Source of the DNA: Velthaea sp965214335
GTDB taxonomy: Bacteria; Vulcanimicrobiota; Vulcanimicrobiia; Vulcanimicrobiales; Vulcanimicrobiaceae
DNA length: 64,000 nt
Reading direction: 5' to 3'
Assembly: GCA_965214335.1 (NCBI GenBank)
Contig: CBDCBO010000005.1
Location: 868,001 to 932,000 of the forward strand
The translations under genes and the position numbers were made by a program. Numbering within the stretch: the first letter of the stretch is position 1; the number at the start of each line of letters is the position of its first letter. A model generated the notes under the pieces. That model had not been told where the DNA came from, made no database searches, and worked only from the letters and a program-made list of their open reading frames with translations. Positions 18,399 through 27,300 of the stretch are shown here, one piece after another.

Positions 18399-21300
18399 AT
18401 GCGTGTTGTTCATCGTTTCCACTGGTGGCCGCGTCTGTTGCGCATATCGCTCGCCGCCGCGTCGGCGGTCATCCTGACGGTGAGTGACGCCGATGTTGCT
18501 AACGCGGCAACCACGGGCAATATCACGGGGGTGGTTACATCTGAGACCGATCGCGTCCCGGGTGCGGGCCTGCGTGTCGCGGCGGTGTCGCCCAGTGCGC
18601 GCTACACGACCGTTACCGATGGCAAGGGGTTTTTCTCCTTAACGGGCGTTACGCCCGATACGTACGACATCAGCGTCGACGTTCAAGGCTTTCAGCCGGC
18701 AATCGTGCGCGGAATTACGGTCGTTCCGGATCAAACCAGCGTTGCGAATCTGTCACTGCTTCGTGCGCTGCGCACCATTGGACGCAGCTCCGCGCGGTCT
18801 GTCGGCAGCGCCTATCAGCCACAGCAAGTCACCGACACCTATACGGTGAGCCAAAGCCAAATTACGAACTTGTTGGGACGCCAGGGCGGCACGTCCGAAG
18901 CGCAAGTGGTCGGCCAGCTTCCGGGTGCGACTTTCGACAGCAGCGGCTTTCCGGTCATTCGCGGCGGACGTGAGAACGAAGAAGGCTTTCAATTTGAAGG
19001 CATCGACTATACCGACGCGCTGACCAGTCAATTCGTCAACAACCTGCGGCTCAACGGAATCTCGACGCTGCAGCTGACGCCGGGTGCCGGAGACGCGTCG
19101 AGTGGCAATAGCGGAACCGGTACGTTGAACCTTACGCTCAAGCGGGGCACCTACCCGCCGGGCGGCCAGATCGAAGTCGACGCGCGCACGCCGACGTATG
19201 CGCATTACCTGCGGTTTGAGTACGGTATCGCGTCACCGGGCGGCCGGCTCTCCAACTATGTGTCCTTCGTTGGGGAGCGCAATGCGGGACAGTACGGTTA
19301 CCCCGGCAGCAACGTCTTTGATGTTTCAACCGGCGCACCGTTCACCGGAACGACGCTCTATGCCGCCAACGATTTTGTCGATAATCTGGTCTACAAATTC
19401 GGTCGCGATAACGATCAGTCGCTGCAGTTCGTCTATCAGAATGAAGCCGTCAATTTCTATCTCAGCAACGGCGGCTTCGAGCAGTTCTCTTTTAAAACGA
19501 ACGATCCGTACTGGTTGAGTCAGGCCGAGGCGTTCAGCGGGTTGAACAAAGCGCAAATCCAACAGATCGTGCCGCTCTATCAATTTCAAACGTCGGTCGA
19601 CCAACGGCTCAATCGGCCGAACGGGCAAGTGCAGCCGAACGAAACGATAAAGCTGCAATACGGTATCAATCCCGATCCTTCCACCTATGTTACCGCAAAG
19701 TATTATCGCGTCAATGCGACCGGACAATTCGATGACGTCTTTAGTGCCTCGAACAATTTCTTCAACAGCAGTTTCCTGTCATTGCAAGGCGGCCTGCGAA
19801 CCGGCACCGCGCTCGACGTCACAAAGCAGCTGTCGGCCAAGCATCTCTTGGGAATCGGCGGCAAATTCGAGTTCATTCACCCGGTGTTTTCGCAGCAAGA
19901 CAACCTTGCCTCGTTCTTCGATTTAACCGCTGGGACGCTGGGCAGCGAGGTCTACGACTTCGTCCCGGCCGGTCCAAACTGCCCGGCGTCGTGCGGCTAC
20001 CTAGCGGCAAACGGGATTCCGGCGGGAACGCGCATCCCGCTACTCAACGAGGTGACGAGCACGAATCGGCAAGACACTGCGGCCTACGTCGACGACACCT
20101 GGAGCCCCAACAGCAAACTGCGGATGAACGCCGGGTTGCGGCTGGACATGGCCAACTATCAACTACCGGGCTACAATAGCGAAAGCTATCTGCCGGCCGC
20201 GGGCGCTGGTTATTCGGGACTCTATCTGCCGACGTCAACGGGCGTGTATGCGCCCGGCACGATCGTGGACGGGGCCGATGTCAGCGGACTTCCCGACCCA
20301 TCCAAAGACCGCTTCAACTACGACGGTCAGACCCGCCACGCCAAAGTCCTCGAACCGCGCTTAGCGGCATCGTATCAGCTCGGTTCGGCCAATGCCGTGC
20401 GCGCTTCGTACGGGCGCAGCGTCCAGTTCGCCGCGCTGGCGTTTGTCGATTTATCAACCGATCGCCGTGACTATCAACAATTTACGGGCATCCCGGCGTA
20501 CAACTCGTTTAGCGGACCCGGGCCGGTTTTTATTTGCGGGCCGACCGGCGACCGCCGGTGTCGCGATTACGCCGATCAACTCTTTTGGGAAAACCAGAAC
20601 AATTTCGCCGGCGTTCCCATCCAGCCGACAAAACCGGCGACCTTTTCCAACTTCGATTTTTCGTACTCGCATTTGTTCCCGGCCGCGATCGCGCTGAAGG
20701 TGACACCGTTCTATCGTCGCGGCTATGACGCTCCGGTGCTCGTTGCATCGCCGAAGCTCACGGCGGCCGGGTCGCCCGTGCTGGATTCGAACGGGGCACC
20801 GATTCTGAATCCGTCGGTTACCACGAACTTGGGCATCAACCGGACGACGGGCGTCGAGATGTTGGTCACCAAAGACGCCCCGTTCGGCCTGTCGGGGCAG
20901 CTGACCGCAACGTATATCAACGAGCTGACGAACATTCTACCGACGCAATCGAGCGAAGACTTCTTCCCGACCGTTTCGCTCGCGTCGCTGGCGCTCGGAA
21001 ACGTCTACCGTGTTGGCTTTTTGTCACCGTTTCAAGTAAATATGTCGCCGCAGTATAAGTCGCATGGCGGTCTTCGCATCAATCCGATCTTGCAATACAA
21101 TATCGGTTACCCGTTAGGCACGGGAAACGTCGCCCAGACGTTTCTGTACGGGAGCGCGGTCAACGTGCCCAGCACCAACATCACGAATTCGGGTCAGCTC
21201 AGCGGTTCGGCCGGCGCGACAACGTATGTCGATCCGCAAAACCCGGGTTCGATTTTGCATCCGAACGTTGCAGCGACGCGCGGGACGCCTGAAAAATCCA

Positions 21301-21623
21301 GCCCCGGCGGCTTTCTTTCACCGCAAAGCCTCACAGCTAATCTGTCACTCGAGTATGCACCGGCCAAATCGCGCAGTACGTTCGGTGTACTCGTCACGAA
21401 CCTATTCAACAACGTCTATAACCTTCCGGCGGTCAATCCGCGGTATCAGCCGCTGGCCACGGGACTATCGGGACCGCTGAGCGGTCAGACGACCGGGGCC
21501 GTGCTGTTTCCGACGTCCGGTTTCGCCAATTACTCAGCGGAGCGATTCGGCACGAGTGCGTACCTGATCAATCCCAACCTTACCCCGCGTGAAGTCCGCT
21601 TTTATTATGTGCTCAAGTTGTAA
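18399..21623 (+). CDS. Second large TonB-dependent receptor with carboxypeptidase-like domain
   Basis: A 1074-residue protein built like its upstream neighbour: signal peptide (ISLAAASAVILTVSDADVANA), carboxypeptidase-regulatory-like domain (GNITGVVTSETDRVPGAGL, GFFSLTGVTPDTYDI), plug (FPVIRGGRENEEGFQFEGID) and a long barrel. The C-terminus, VRFYYVLKL, is a typical outer-membrane final strand. The ATG at 18399 has CGGAGA 8 bases upstream; the frame extends to 18300 but that part is not signal-like. The two receptors share architecture but only limited sequence similarity, so they may handle related but different ligands. The lipoprotein gene starts 10 bases after its stop codon. Confidence 0.88.
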   Translation: MRVVHRFHWWPRLLRISLAAASAVILTVSDADVANAATTGNITGVVTSETDRVPGAGLRVAAVSPSARYTTVTDGKGFFSLTGVTPDTYDISVDVQGFQPAIVRGITVVPDQTSVANLSLLRALRTIGRSSARSVGSAYQPQQVTDTYTVSQSQITNLLGRQGGTSEAQVVGQLPGATFDSSGFPVIRGGRENEEGFQFEGIDYTDALTSQFVNNLRLNGISTLQLTPGAGDASSGNSGTGTLNLTLKRGTYPPGGQIEVDARTPTYAHYLRFEYGIASPGGRLSNYVSFVGERNAGQYGYPGSNVFDVSTGAPFTGTTLYAANDFVDNLVYKFGRDNDQSLQFVYQNEAVNFYLSNGGFEQFSFKTNDPYWLSQAEAFSGLNKAQIQQIVPLYQFQTSVDQRLNRPNGQVQPNETIKLQYGINPDPSTYVTAKYYRVNATGQFDDVFSASNNFFNSSFLSLQGGLRTGTALDVTKQLSAKHLLGIGGKFEFIHPVFSQQDNLASFFDLTAGTLGSEVYDFVPAGPNCPASCGYLAANGIPAGTRIPLLNEVTSTNRQDTAAYVDDTWSPNSKLRMNAGLRLDMANYQLPGYNSESYLPAAGAGYSGLYLPTSTGVYAPGTIVDGADVSGLPDPSKDRFNYDGQTRHAKVLEPRLAASYQLGSANAVRASYGRSVQFAALAFVDLSTDRRDYQQFTGIPAYNSFSGPGPVFICGPTGDRRCRDYADQLFWENQNNFAGVPIQPTKPATFSNFDFSYSHLFPAAIALKVTPFYRRGYDAPVLVASPKLTAAGSPVLDSNGAPILNPSVTTNLGINRTTGVEMLVTKDAPFGLSGQLTATYINELTNILPTQSSEDFFPTVSLASLALGNVYRVGFLSPFQVNMSPQYKSHGGLRINPILQYNIGYPLGTGNVAQTFLYGSAVNVPSTNITNSGQLSGSAGATTYVDPQNPGSILHPNVAATRGTPEKSSPGGFLSPQSLTANLSLEYAPAKSRSTFGVLVTNLFNNVYNLPAVNPRYQPLATGLSGPLSGQTTGAVLFPTSGFANYSAERFGTSAYLINPNLTPREVRFYYVLKL

Positions 21624-21633
21624 GGTTTGTGCC

Positions 21634-22818
21634 ATGACGCACGTTGGGCTGCGGCTCGTCATCGGGGGCGCCTTGGCCATCCTCGCCGGCGGCTGTACGT
21701 CCGGGCAAAATTCGTTTCAACCCGCAACGACAAGCGTCGACCCGGCGACGTCGGGCCAGCTGCAATTCGCGGTTGGGACGGCGAATATCGGCGGTCCCGG
21801 CGGTACGCACAGCAGCGGCCTCAATGTCGTAACGACGCTCCGGCAAAGCACCGGTCTGAGCGCGTTTTTGGTCGATACGCCGGTCATCCAGTTACCGTTC
21901 AACAATACCGCCCCGGTCGCGGTCGCCGGCGTTGACGCCGGAACGAACGCGATCTCAGGCTTACCGCAAACGAATGCCGGACCGACAAATAGTACTTTCG
22001 GTCAAAGCGGAGGAATATTTGCAACCGGCTTCGCGCCGGCGAACTCGACCACCGCCGGCAACGCGCGCTATCCGCAATTCAACGCGGGTTCCGCAGCGAA
22101 CAACGCGCTCTATATCGACGCGGTCAATGACGGTCCGGCGACCGGTACGGTTGCCACCGCCGTACACGGCGCGGGCGGTATTTCCGGTGCGTATATGTAC
22201 CCGATCTATGGTTCGGCGTCCGGGTCGTCGCAGATTTGCATTCCCTTCATCGGCGGGCCGCCCGCGTTTACGCTGCCGGCGGCTCGCGGTGTGCCGGGCT
22301 TTTTGGGCTTTGCGACTCCATTTAGTACCTTTAGCGACCTTACGCCGGTCGTGGGCCGCTACAGCTTGAGCCTCAACGTCGGCGGGCTCGCTACGTTAAC
22401 GGCAAGCGCGGAACTCGGCTCGGTTGCGCTGCTGCCGGCGATGCCGGAGCCGACGTTCAGTCCGAACGCGAACGGCACCGCTGCGTTAACGGTGACGTTT
22501 CCCGGCGGCGGGATGACGGAAGCAATCGCCTACGTGGCGGTCATTCATCTATCGTCGACCAGCGCGCCGTCATTCTACTCGTTTGCCTTTACGACAAGTG
22601 CAAGACTTACGGTCCCCGCAAACCTCGGCATCGATCCGACGACCGGCGCGGCAGCGCCGACGTTCTCGTCCGGTGACGTTGTCGATGTGTACGCCGCCGG
22701 TTTCGACTATCCGGCACTCGAACTCGCCAACAGCTCCGCGCAAACACCGCCGACCGCCGGCGCGACCGGCCGATCCGACGTCTCCACGTCGTTTGTGGCC
22801 GAGTACGCGGTTCCGTAA
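21634..22818 (+). CDS. Putative lipoprotein linked to TonB receptors
   Basis: A 394-residue protein. The N-terminus (RLVIGGALAILAGGCTSGQ) is a signal peptide with a plausible though non-optimal lipobox at LAGGC. The rest is Gly, Ala, Thr and Ser-rich with many predicted beta strands and no catalytic motif that I recognise. The start is the ATG at 21634 with AAGG just upstream, 10 bases after the receptor stop; the longer frame from 21589 overlaps the receptor and destroys the signal peptide. Its position suggests a surface partner of the two receptors, a role like that of SusD, but it has no SusD-like helical repeats. Confidence 0.65.
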   Translation: MTHVGLRLVIGGALAILAGGCTSGQNSFQPATTSVDPATSGQLQFAVGTANIGGPGGTHSSGLNVVTTLRQSTGLSAFLVDTPVIQLPFNNTAPVAVAGVDAGTNAISGLPQTNAGPTNSTFGQSGGIFATGFAPANSTTAGNARYPQFNAGSAANNALYIDAVNDGPATGTVATAVHGAGGISGAYMYPIYGSASGSSQICIPFIGGPPAFTLPAARGVPGFLGFATPFSTFSDLTPVVGRYSLSLNVGGLATLTASAELGSVALLPAMPEPTFSPNANGTAALTVTFPGGGMTEAIAYVAVIHLSSTSAPSFYSFAFTTSARLTVPANLGIDPTTGAAAPTFSSGDVVDVYAAGFDYPALELANSSAQTPPTAGATGRSDVSTSFVAEYAVP

Positions 22819-22965
22819 TCTCACCACACTTATTTTCCGAAGGCGAGACCATCTTCAACGCCGTCGTTCCCCGCGCACCGGCCGCCGCTGCGACGGATTT
22901 GTTTCCCGCATTCGCAGCAAAAGCGACGATGGGACGGGCCATCGTCCAACGCGAAATGACGGACA

Positions 22966-23490
22966 ATGATCAGCCTGCGCCACGCGCCGCCGACCGACGA
23001 GCAGATCGTCCGATGGTCGCTGGACAATCCGGGCGTTCGCTTCGAATACCAACGGAGAGACCACGGTCTCACCGACGTCGGTTCATTCCGGCAAGCGCAG
23101 CAGCGCCTTGACGTTGGTACTGCTGCCTGGGCGAGAGCGCACCGCTACGACTCGTTTGGATCGAGCACGCTGATCCATTTCGGCGGCCTCAAAGTTACGC
23201 CTGACGAGATTTTGCTGCGTAGCGACCGGTTCGCGGCGCTCGCGGCAGAAGAACAAGATGAAACCATCAAATTGGTGCCGCACGTGGCGGTCGAGATCGT
23301 TTCCAGGAGCCAGGGCTTCGGCTAGAAACGTGGTGGCGTGCTGACAAAATGCGAGGCGATGCACGCGGCCGGCGCCGGCTATGTCGTCATGCTCGACCCA
23401 TACGCCGACACGGATGTCGCGCGTGTTACGACGTGGGGTTCGCCACCCGTGGACTGCCCGACGACCTGGGATGCCGTTCTGCATCCGTAG
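22966..23490 (+). pseudogene. Uma2-family (DUF820) nuclease-like gene interrupted by in-frame TAG
   Basis: The frame from 22966 reads DEQIVRWSLDNPGVRFEY, then KVTPDEILLRSDRFAALAAE and LVPHVAVEIVSRSQGFG, matching the PD-(D/E)XK-like core of Uma2 proteins (PD, then VEI-S-S). A TAG at 23323-23325 interrupts it. The same frame then continues with TKCEAMHAAGAGYVVMLDP, which is the next conserved Uma2 block (K...AG...V...DP), to a stop at 23488-23490. Thus one nonsense codon, without a frameshift, splits an otherwise well-preserved gene of 175 codons. Uma2 proteins are common in large families in diverse bacteria, with unclear function. It could be a decayed copy, a sequencing error, or a readthrough case. 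Confidence 0.65.
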
Positions 23491-23886
23491 CGCCGCATTC
23501 GCGGCTTCGTGTAATTCGGGAATATCGATGCCGACGCCGTCGACGGTCCACTCAGGCCGCGGAACGACGGCTCGAAGCCCGCTCCATGACCATGCCTGCC
23601 GCCTACGCCGCAAACCCCGATCGATTTCATCGCCGGCGAACCTAGACGCCGTCCTTCCGAATGCCGTTTGGATGAACGAGTCGTCCGACATCAACGCCGC
23701 GGGATGAACACCGCACACTATTTTACGCCACCAACCGGTACCAGAACCGAACGCCCGTGCCGTTCGTCCAGGCTCCGGCGGCACAATTCCAGCGGCGCGG
23801 CAGCGTCCTTCGCGGATAAGCGCTGACTTCTCGGATCGTTTAGCGTGAACGAGTCGACGCGATGCAGACATGGAGATGTGGTCGCG
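23491..23886. other. 396-bp region without a convincing gene
   Basis: This stretch separates the interrupted Uma2 gene from the 3' end of the GH99-like gene. ORFs are open on both strands, but none shows a recognisable domain or start context, and the longest (minus, 23083-23871) runs antisense through the Uma2 gene. It may hold decayed coding sequence. Confidence 0.4.
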
Positions 23887-25251
23887 CTATCGACTTTCGC
23901 GGTAGTTGCGTACCGCGTCGATGATGGCGCGCACGGCCGAGTAACCCCACTCGGTTGTCGGCTCAGCATCGTCATTCGTGTTGGCGTTGGGACCTTCGTC
24001 GGGCGTCGCAAACTCGTTGAACTGATCGATAATGAGAAAGATGGGGTCGAGCGCTCGGGCGTAGTGCATGAACTCGCCGAACGTTTCATAGACGCCGGGC
24101 TCGCAGCCGTTCGCGTACCCGGCGCCGCAGTAGCGCAAGGCAGCGTCGGGGCAATAGGTCTTTTTGCCGCCGACTTGGCAGAACCAACCAGATTGCCCCG
24201 CAGTCGCCAGTGAGGCGGTCATGTTCTCGACACGGGTTCCCTGCATGGTATACGTCGGATAGTAGGGCGCCGGGGGCGCGTTCCAGAAGTTCAGCCGGTC
24301 GACGACGCTCCAAAAGCCGTAGCGCGGCGCGATACGAATCGGACCATCGGGAATTTGTTCGGGGCGTGCCCAAAACGCCGGCTGACTGTCGAGGTAGCCC
24401 GCGATGAGTTCGAACGTAAAGCGGCGCTCTAGGCCCGATGTTCGCAGCATGGTACGAATCGCTGAAACGCGCGCCACATCGACGGGCGTCCCAAGATAGA
24501 TCAGCATCAGAGGCTTGCCGCCATACCGTACGCTCAAGTTCGGAAACGCCGCAATGTGAGCGCCGAAATCGTCCGCCTCCTTTTCAAGCGCGGTTCGTTT
24601 GTGTGCGTCGTCTTTATCGGGCGTCAGCGCGTCGGGATCGAATCCGCCGAGCAACGGAATAATTTTCAAGCGCGTCGGCAAGTGGCTCCATGCAGTGTAG
24701 AGTTGAACACTGTTGTCGCGAATGCGCAGATTCTGCGCGCGAAAGCCGGGGCTGGGGCAAACGTGCTGGACGATGGCCGGATTGTCACCGTCATAAATGC
24801 AGCTGACATTATTGGTCAGATCGACCGTCACCGCGTCGACCCCCATCTGTTCGAACCATGCGACGTGCTGCGCGATCACCGGCGCGGTGCTACTGTCGTA
24901 TCCGCCGCCGCCGCTCTGCATGTCGGTGCTCTGCAAACACGTCGTCAGGCCGGGTTGAGGATACACACCGGTGCGCGGTCCAAACCAGGCTTCGTACTCT
25001 ATGACCACGATCCGGCTGGCCGAGCCGACGACGAGCGGTGCGAAGGGCACACCGCCGCCCGATGGTGCGCTGTTAGGCGGCGCCCGCTGCGTGCAGACGT
25101 TGGTGAATCCCGCCGCTTCGGTCTGGATCGAGCGCCCGTTCGCGCGCGCTGGAGCCGACAGCAGAACACCGGCCATGAGAAGAACGACGGGAATCCAATG
25201 CCGCTGCCGAGAGTCTGCGACGATGAGGCGGGACGCGAGGTGATCGAGCAT
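23887..25251 (-). CDS. Secreted GH99/GH71-like TIM-barrel protein
   Basis: A 454-residue protein with an N-terminal hydrophobic segment (WIPVVLLMAGVLLSAPARA) acting as a signal peptide. The mature part resembles the endo-alpha-mannosidase / alpha-1,3-glucanase-like barrel families (GH99/GH71). It has YEAWFG near the start, QHVAWFEQMGVDAVTVDL after the first strand-helix units, PLMLIYLG in the middle, and IDQFNEFATPDEG near the C-terminus, which corresponds to the Q-x-NEW/NEF active-site strand. Substrate and activity are inferred only. It may degrade extracellular or periplasmic glycans. The start at 25251 is the first in the open frame; shorter starts would remove part of the n-region. Confidence 0.6.
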   Translation of the reverse strand: MLDHLASRLIVADSRQRHWIPVVLLMAGVLLSAPARANGRSIQTEAAGFTNVCTQRAPPNSAPSGGGVPFAPLVVGSASRIVVIEYEAWFGPRTGVYPQPGLTTCLQSTDMQSGGGGYDSSTAPVIAQHVAWFEQMGVDAVTVDLTNNVSCIYDGDNPAIVQHVCPSPGFRAQNLRIRDNSVQLYTAWSHLPTRLKIIPLLGGFDPDALTPDKDDAHKRTALEKEADDFGAHIAAFPNLSVRYGGKPLMLIYLGTPVDVARVSAIRTMLRTSGLERRFTFELIAGYLDSQPAFWARPEQIPDGPIRIAPRYGFWSVVDRLNFWNAPPAPYYPTYTMQGTRVENMTASLATAGQSGWFCQVGGKKTYCPDAALRYCGAGYANGCEPGVYETFGEFMHYARALDPIFLIIDQFNEFATPDEGPNANTNDDAEPTTEWGYSAVRAIIDAVRNYRESR

Positions 25252-25335
25252 GCGGGTTGCTTCGACGAAGATTCAGGGAATTGGCGAAGTCGATCGCCGG
25301 TTATTTCGACGCGCCCGCCGAGCGGAGAAGATCGG

Positions 25336-25410
25336 ATGAGCCACGGCTGTGCCGAAAAACCGCATGAGCCACGAATGAGGCACGCGGGTTGTGCCAGGAA
25401 ATTAGCACAA
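25336..25410. repeat. Three ATGAGSCACG direct repeats and an adjoining inverted repeat
   Basis: ATGAGCCACG occurs at 25336-25345 and 25364-25373, and ATGAGGCACG at 25375-25384. Immediately after, TTGTGC (25389-25394) and GCACAA (25405-25410) form an inverted repeat with a 10-base spacer. The cluster lies upstream of the minus-strand GH99-like gene and may be its regulatory region (inference). Confidence 0.35.
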
Positions 25411-25412
25411 TG

Positions 25413-25439
25413 AAAAAAGCCCGCCGTAGCGAGCTTTTT
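25413..25439 (-). terminator. Rho-independent terminator of the initiator tRNA
   Basis: On the minus strand, AAAAAGCTCGC, a TACG loop closed by C-G, and GCGGGCTTTTTT form an 11-bp stem (one T-G pair) followed by a T run. It lies 11 bases downstream of the CCA end of tRNA-fMet. Confidence 0.85.
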
Positions 25440-25450
25440 GGACATACCAA

Positions 25451-25527
<77 letters not shown>

Positions 25528-25568
25528 GCAGCGATGGCAAGTATACGACGCCGGCGAAACGATTGTCA

Positions 25569-26594
25569 ATGACACTGGCCGAGATCGTTCGCTTGCCCAA
25601 GGTTCAACTCCACTGCCACCTCGAGGGAACGTTGCGGCCGCAGCGCTTTCGCGAGCTGGCCGAGCACCATCGCGTCGACATCGGCCGGCGCGCCTCTTCA
25701 GCCTTGGACCAAACGTACGCCTTTGCCGATTTCGGCGAGTTTTTGCTGCTGTTCCGCGACGTCGCATCGGTGTTGCGCACGCCCGAAGACTTCGCCACGC
25801 TCGCCGCCGACTACGCCGCCGACGCCGCGGCCCAGAACGTGCGCTACGCCGAGATCTTCGTCTCGCCGTCGGTCTGGACATGGTTTCATCACGGTATCGA
25901 CGTCCCGGCGACGTTTGCCGCTATGCGATCGGCGCTCGACGAAGCTGAAGCCGCACTCGGCATTGAAGTCGCGTTCATTTGCGATTTGACGCGGAACTTC
26001 GGCGCCGAGCGAGCCCTGGAGACGGCCCGGCTGGCCGTCTCCATGATGCCGTATGGTGTGATCGGCGTCGGGTTGGGCGGTGATGAGGCAAAGTGGCCGG
26101 CCGGACTGTTTGCCGACGCTTTCCGCTATGCTCGCACGCACGGGCTGCGCACCGTCGCCCACGCCGGCGAAGCCGCCGGCGCTCACAGCGTGCGCGATGC
26201 GATCGAGCTCCTCGGCGCCGAACGGATCGGCCATGGCGTGCGCGCGATCGAGGATCCCGCGGTGGTCGAGCTGCTGGTGCGCCGCGGCGTTCCGCTCGAA
26301 GTCTGCCCGACCTCGAACCGGCTCACCGGGGCCGCCCCGGCTTACTTGGCGCATCCGATGGGGGCGCTGGATGCAGCCGGCGTCGTCATTACGATCGACG
26401 CCGACGATCCGGCGCTCTTCGGCACCACGCTGGTGGACGAATACGCCGAAGTCGCGCGGGCCCTGGGCGCGAACGCCGTCATGCGTTTTGCCGCCAACGC
26501 CGTCAACGCGGCGTTCGTCTCGCCCGAGCGCAAGGCGCAGCTGCACGCCGAGCTCGCCGCGTCGCGGAACTCCCGAGGCGCTGTCGAAGTATAG
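25569..26594 (+). CDS. add: Adenosine deaminase
   Basis: A 341-residue enzyme deaminating adenosine to inosine, in purine salvage in the cytoplasm. The zinc and catalytic residues of the amidohydrolase-fold adenosine/AMP deaminase family are visible: HCHLEG at residues 16-21, the HAGE motif near residue 198, RIGHGV near 220, PTSN near 250 and TIDADDPALF near 280. I chose the ATG at 25569 because the frame upstream runs into the tRNA-fMet gene. The DtxR-type regulator starts 6 bases after its stop codon, suggesting an operon with the next genes. Confidence 0.92.
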   Translation: MTLAEIVRLPKVQLHCHLEGTLRPQRFRELAEHHRVDIGRRASSALDQTYAFADFGEFLLLFRDVASVLRTPEDFATLAADYAADAAAQNVRYAEIFVSPSVWTWFHHGIDVPATFAAMRSALDEAEAALGIEVAFICDLTRNFGAERALETARLAVSMMPYGVIGVGLGGDEAKWPAGLFADAFRYARTHGLRTVAHAGEAAGAHSVRDAIELLGAERIGHGVRAIEDPAVVELLVRRGVPLEVCPTSNRLTGAAPAYLAHPMGALDAAGVVITIDADDPALFGTTLVDEYAEVARALGANAVMRFAANAVNAAFVSPERKAQLHAELAASRNSRGAVEV

Positions 26595-26600
26595 CCAAGC

Positions 26601-27293
26601 ATGGCGGGTCACACCCATTTCGACGAGTCACTCGAGGAATATCTCGAGGCCGTCTACCGGCTCGAGCGTGAAGGACCCGGCGTGACCACGTCGGGACTCG
26701 CCGCGGAGCTGGGCGTTGCCCCCGCGTCAGTTTCAGGCATGCTCAAGAAATTGGCCGAAGGCGGCTACCTCGAATACCGGGCGCGCGGCGAAGCCAAGCT
26801 TACCGAGCGCGGATTGGCGGTCGGTGTGCGCGTCATGCGCCGCCATCGGTTAGCGGAGTTGCTGCTGACCGAGCTGTTGGGTATGCCGTGGGATAAGGTT
26901 CACGATGAGGCGTGCCGGCTCGAGCACGCGATTTCGGCTGCCGTTGAGGAACGGCTCGTCGCGGTGCTGGGAAATCCCACCGTCTGCCCGCACGGTCATC
27001 CAATTCCGCCGGCCGACCTGAGCGATCCGTATCGGCCGGGGGTGAAACTCGCCGATCTCTTGCCGGGCGCCGCTGCGCGCGTGATCGACGTGATCGAAGA
27101 TGTGCCGGAGATGCTGCGTTACTTGGATTCGATTGGGTTGCGGCCGGGCGCCGAAATCGATGTCGTTGAGCGCGGGCCGCTCGGTGGACCCGTGACGATC
27201 GCGAATGCGCGCGGCCGCCACGCGATCTCCATCGAACTTGCGCGGCTCATCACGGTCGTGCCCGAGGCGACTGCGAAGCTGCAAACCGCCTGA
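26601..27293 (+). CDS. DtxR/MntR-family metal-dependent transcriptional regulator
   Basis: A 230-residue protein with the three domains of full-length DtxR proteins. The N-terminal winged helix-turn-helix contains YLEAVYRLEREG and LGVAPASVSGMLKKL. The metal-binding dimerisation domain contains HRLAELLLTELLGM, the E-x-x-x-LEH motif, and a CPHG motif with a metal-ligand cysteine. The C-terminal FeoA/SH3-like domain has GAEIDVVERGPLGGPVTI. Such proteins use Fe(II) or Mn(II) as co-repressor and control metal uptake. The Cys in CPHG is more typical of iron-responsive members, but metal specificity is uncertain. The Nramp-like gene at 54612 is a possible target, though no operator was identified there. 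Confidence 0.9.
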   Translation: MAGHTHFDESLEEYLEAVYRLEREGPGVTTSGLAAELGVAPASVSGMLKKLAEGGYLEYRARGEAKLTERGLAVGVRVMRRHRLAELLLTELLGMPWDKVHDEACRLEHAISAAVEERLVAVLGNPTVCPHGHPIPPADLSDPYRPGVKLADLLPGAAARVIDVIEDVPEMLRYLDSIGLRPGAEIDVVERGPLGGPVTIANARGRHAISIELARLITVVPEATAKLQTA

Positions 27294-27300
27294 GCGTTTC

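Noticed and set aside
23083..23871. 262-residue minus-strand ORF across the Uma2 region
   Set aside because: Runs antisense through both conserved Uma2 blocks and has no domain of its own.
24556..25413. 285-residue plus-strand ORF opposite the GH99-like gene
   Set aside because: Shadow frame; the minus strand carries signal peptide and glycosidase-like motifs.
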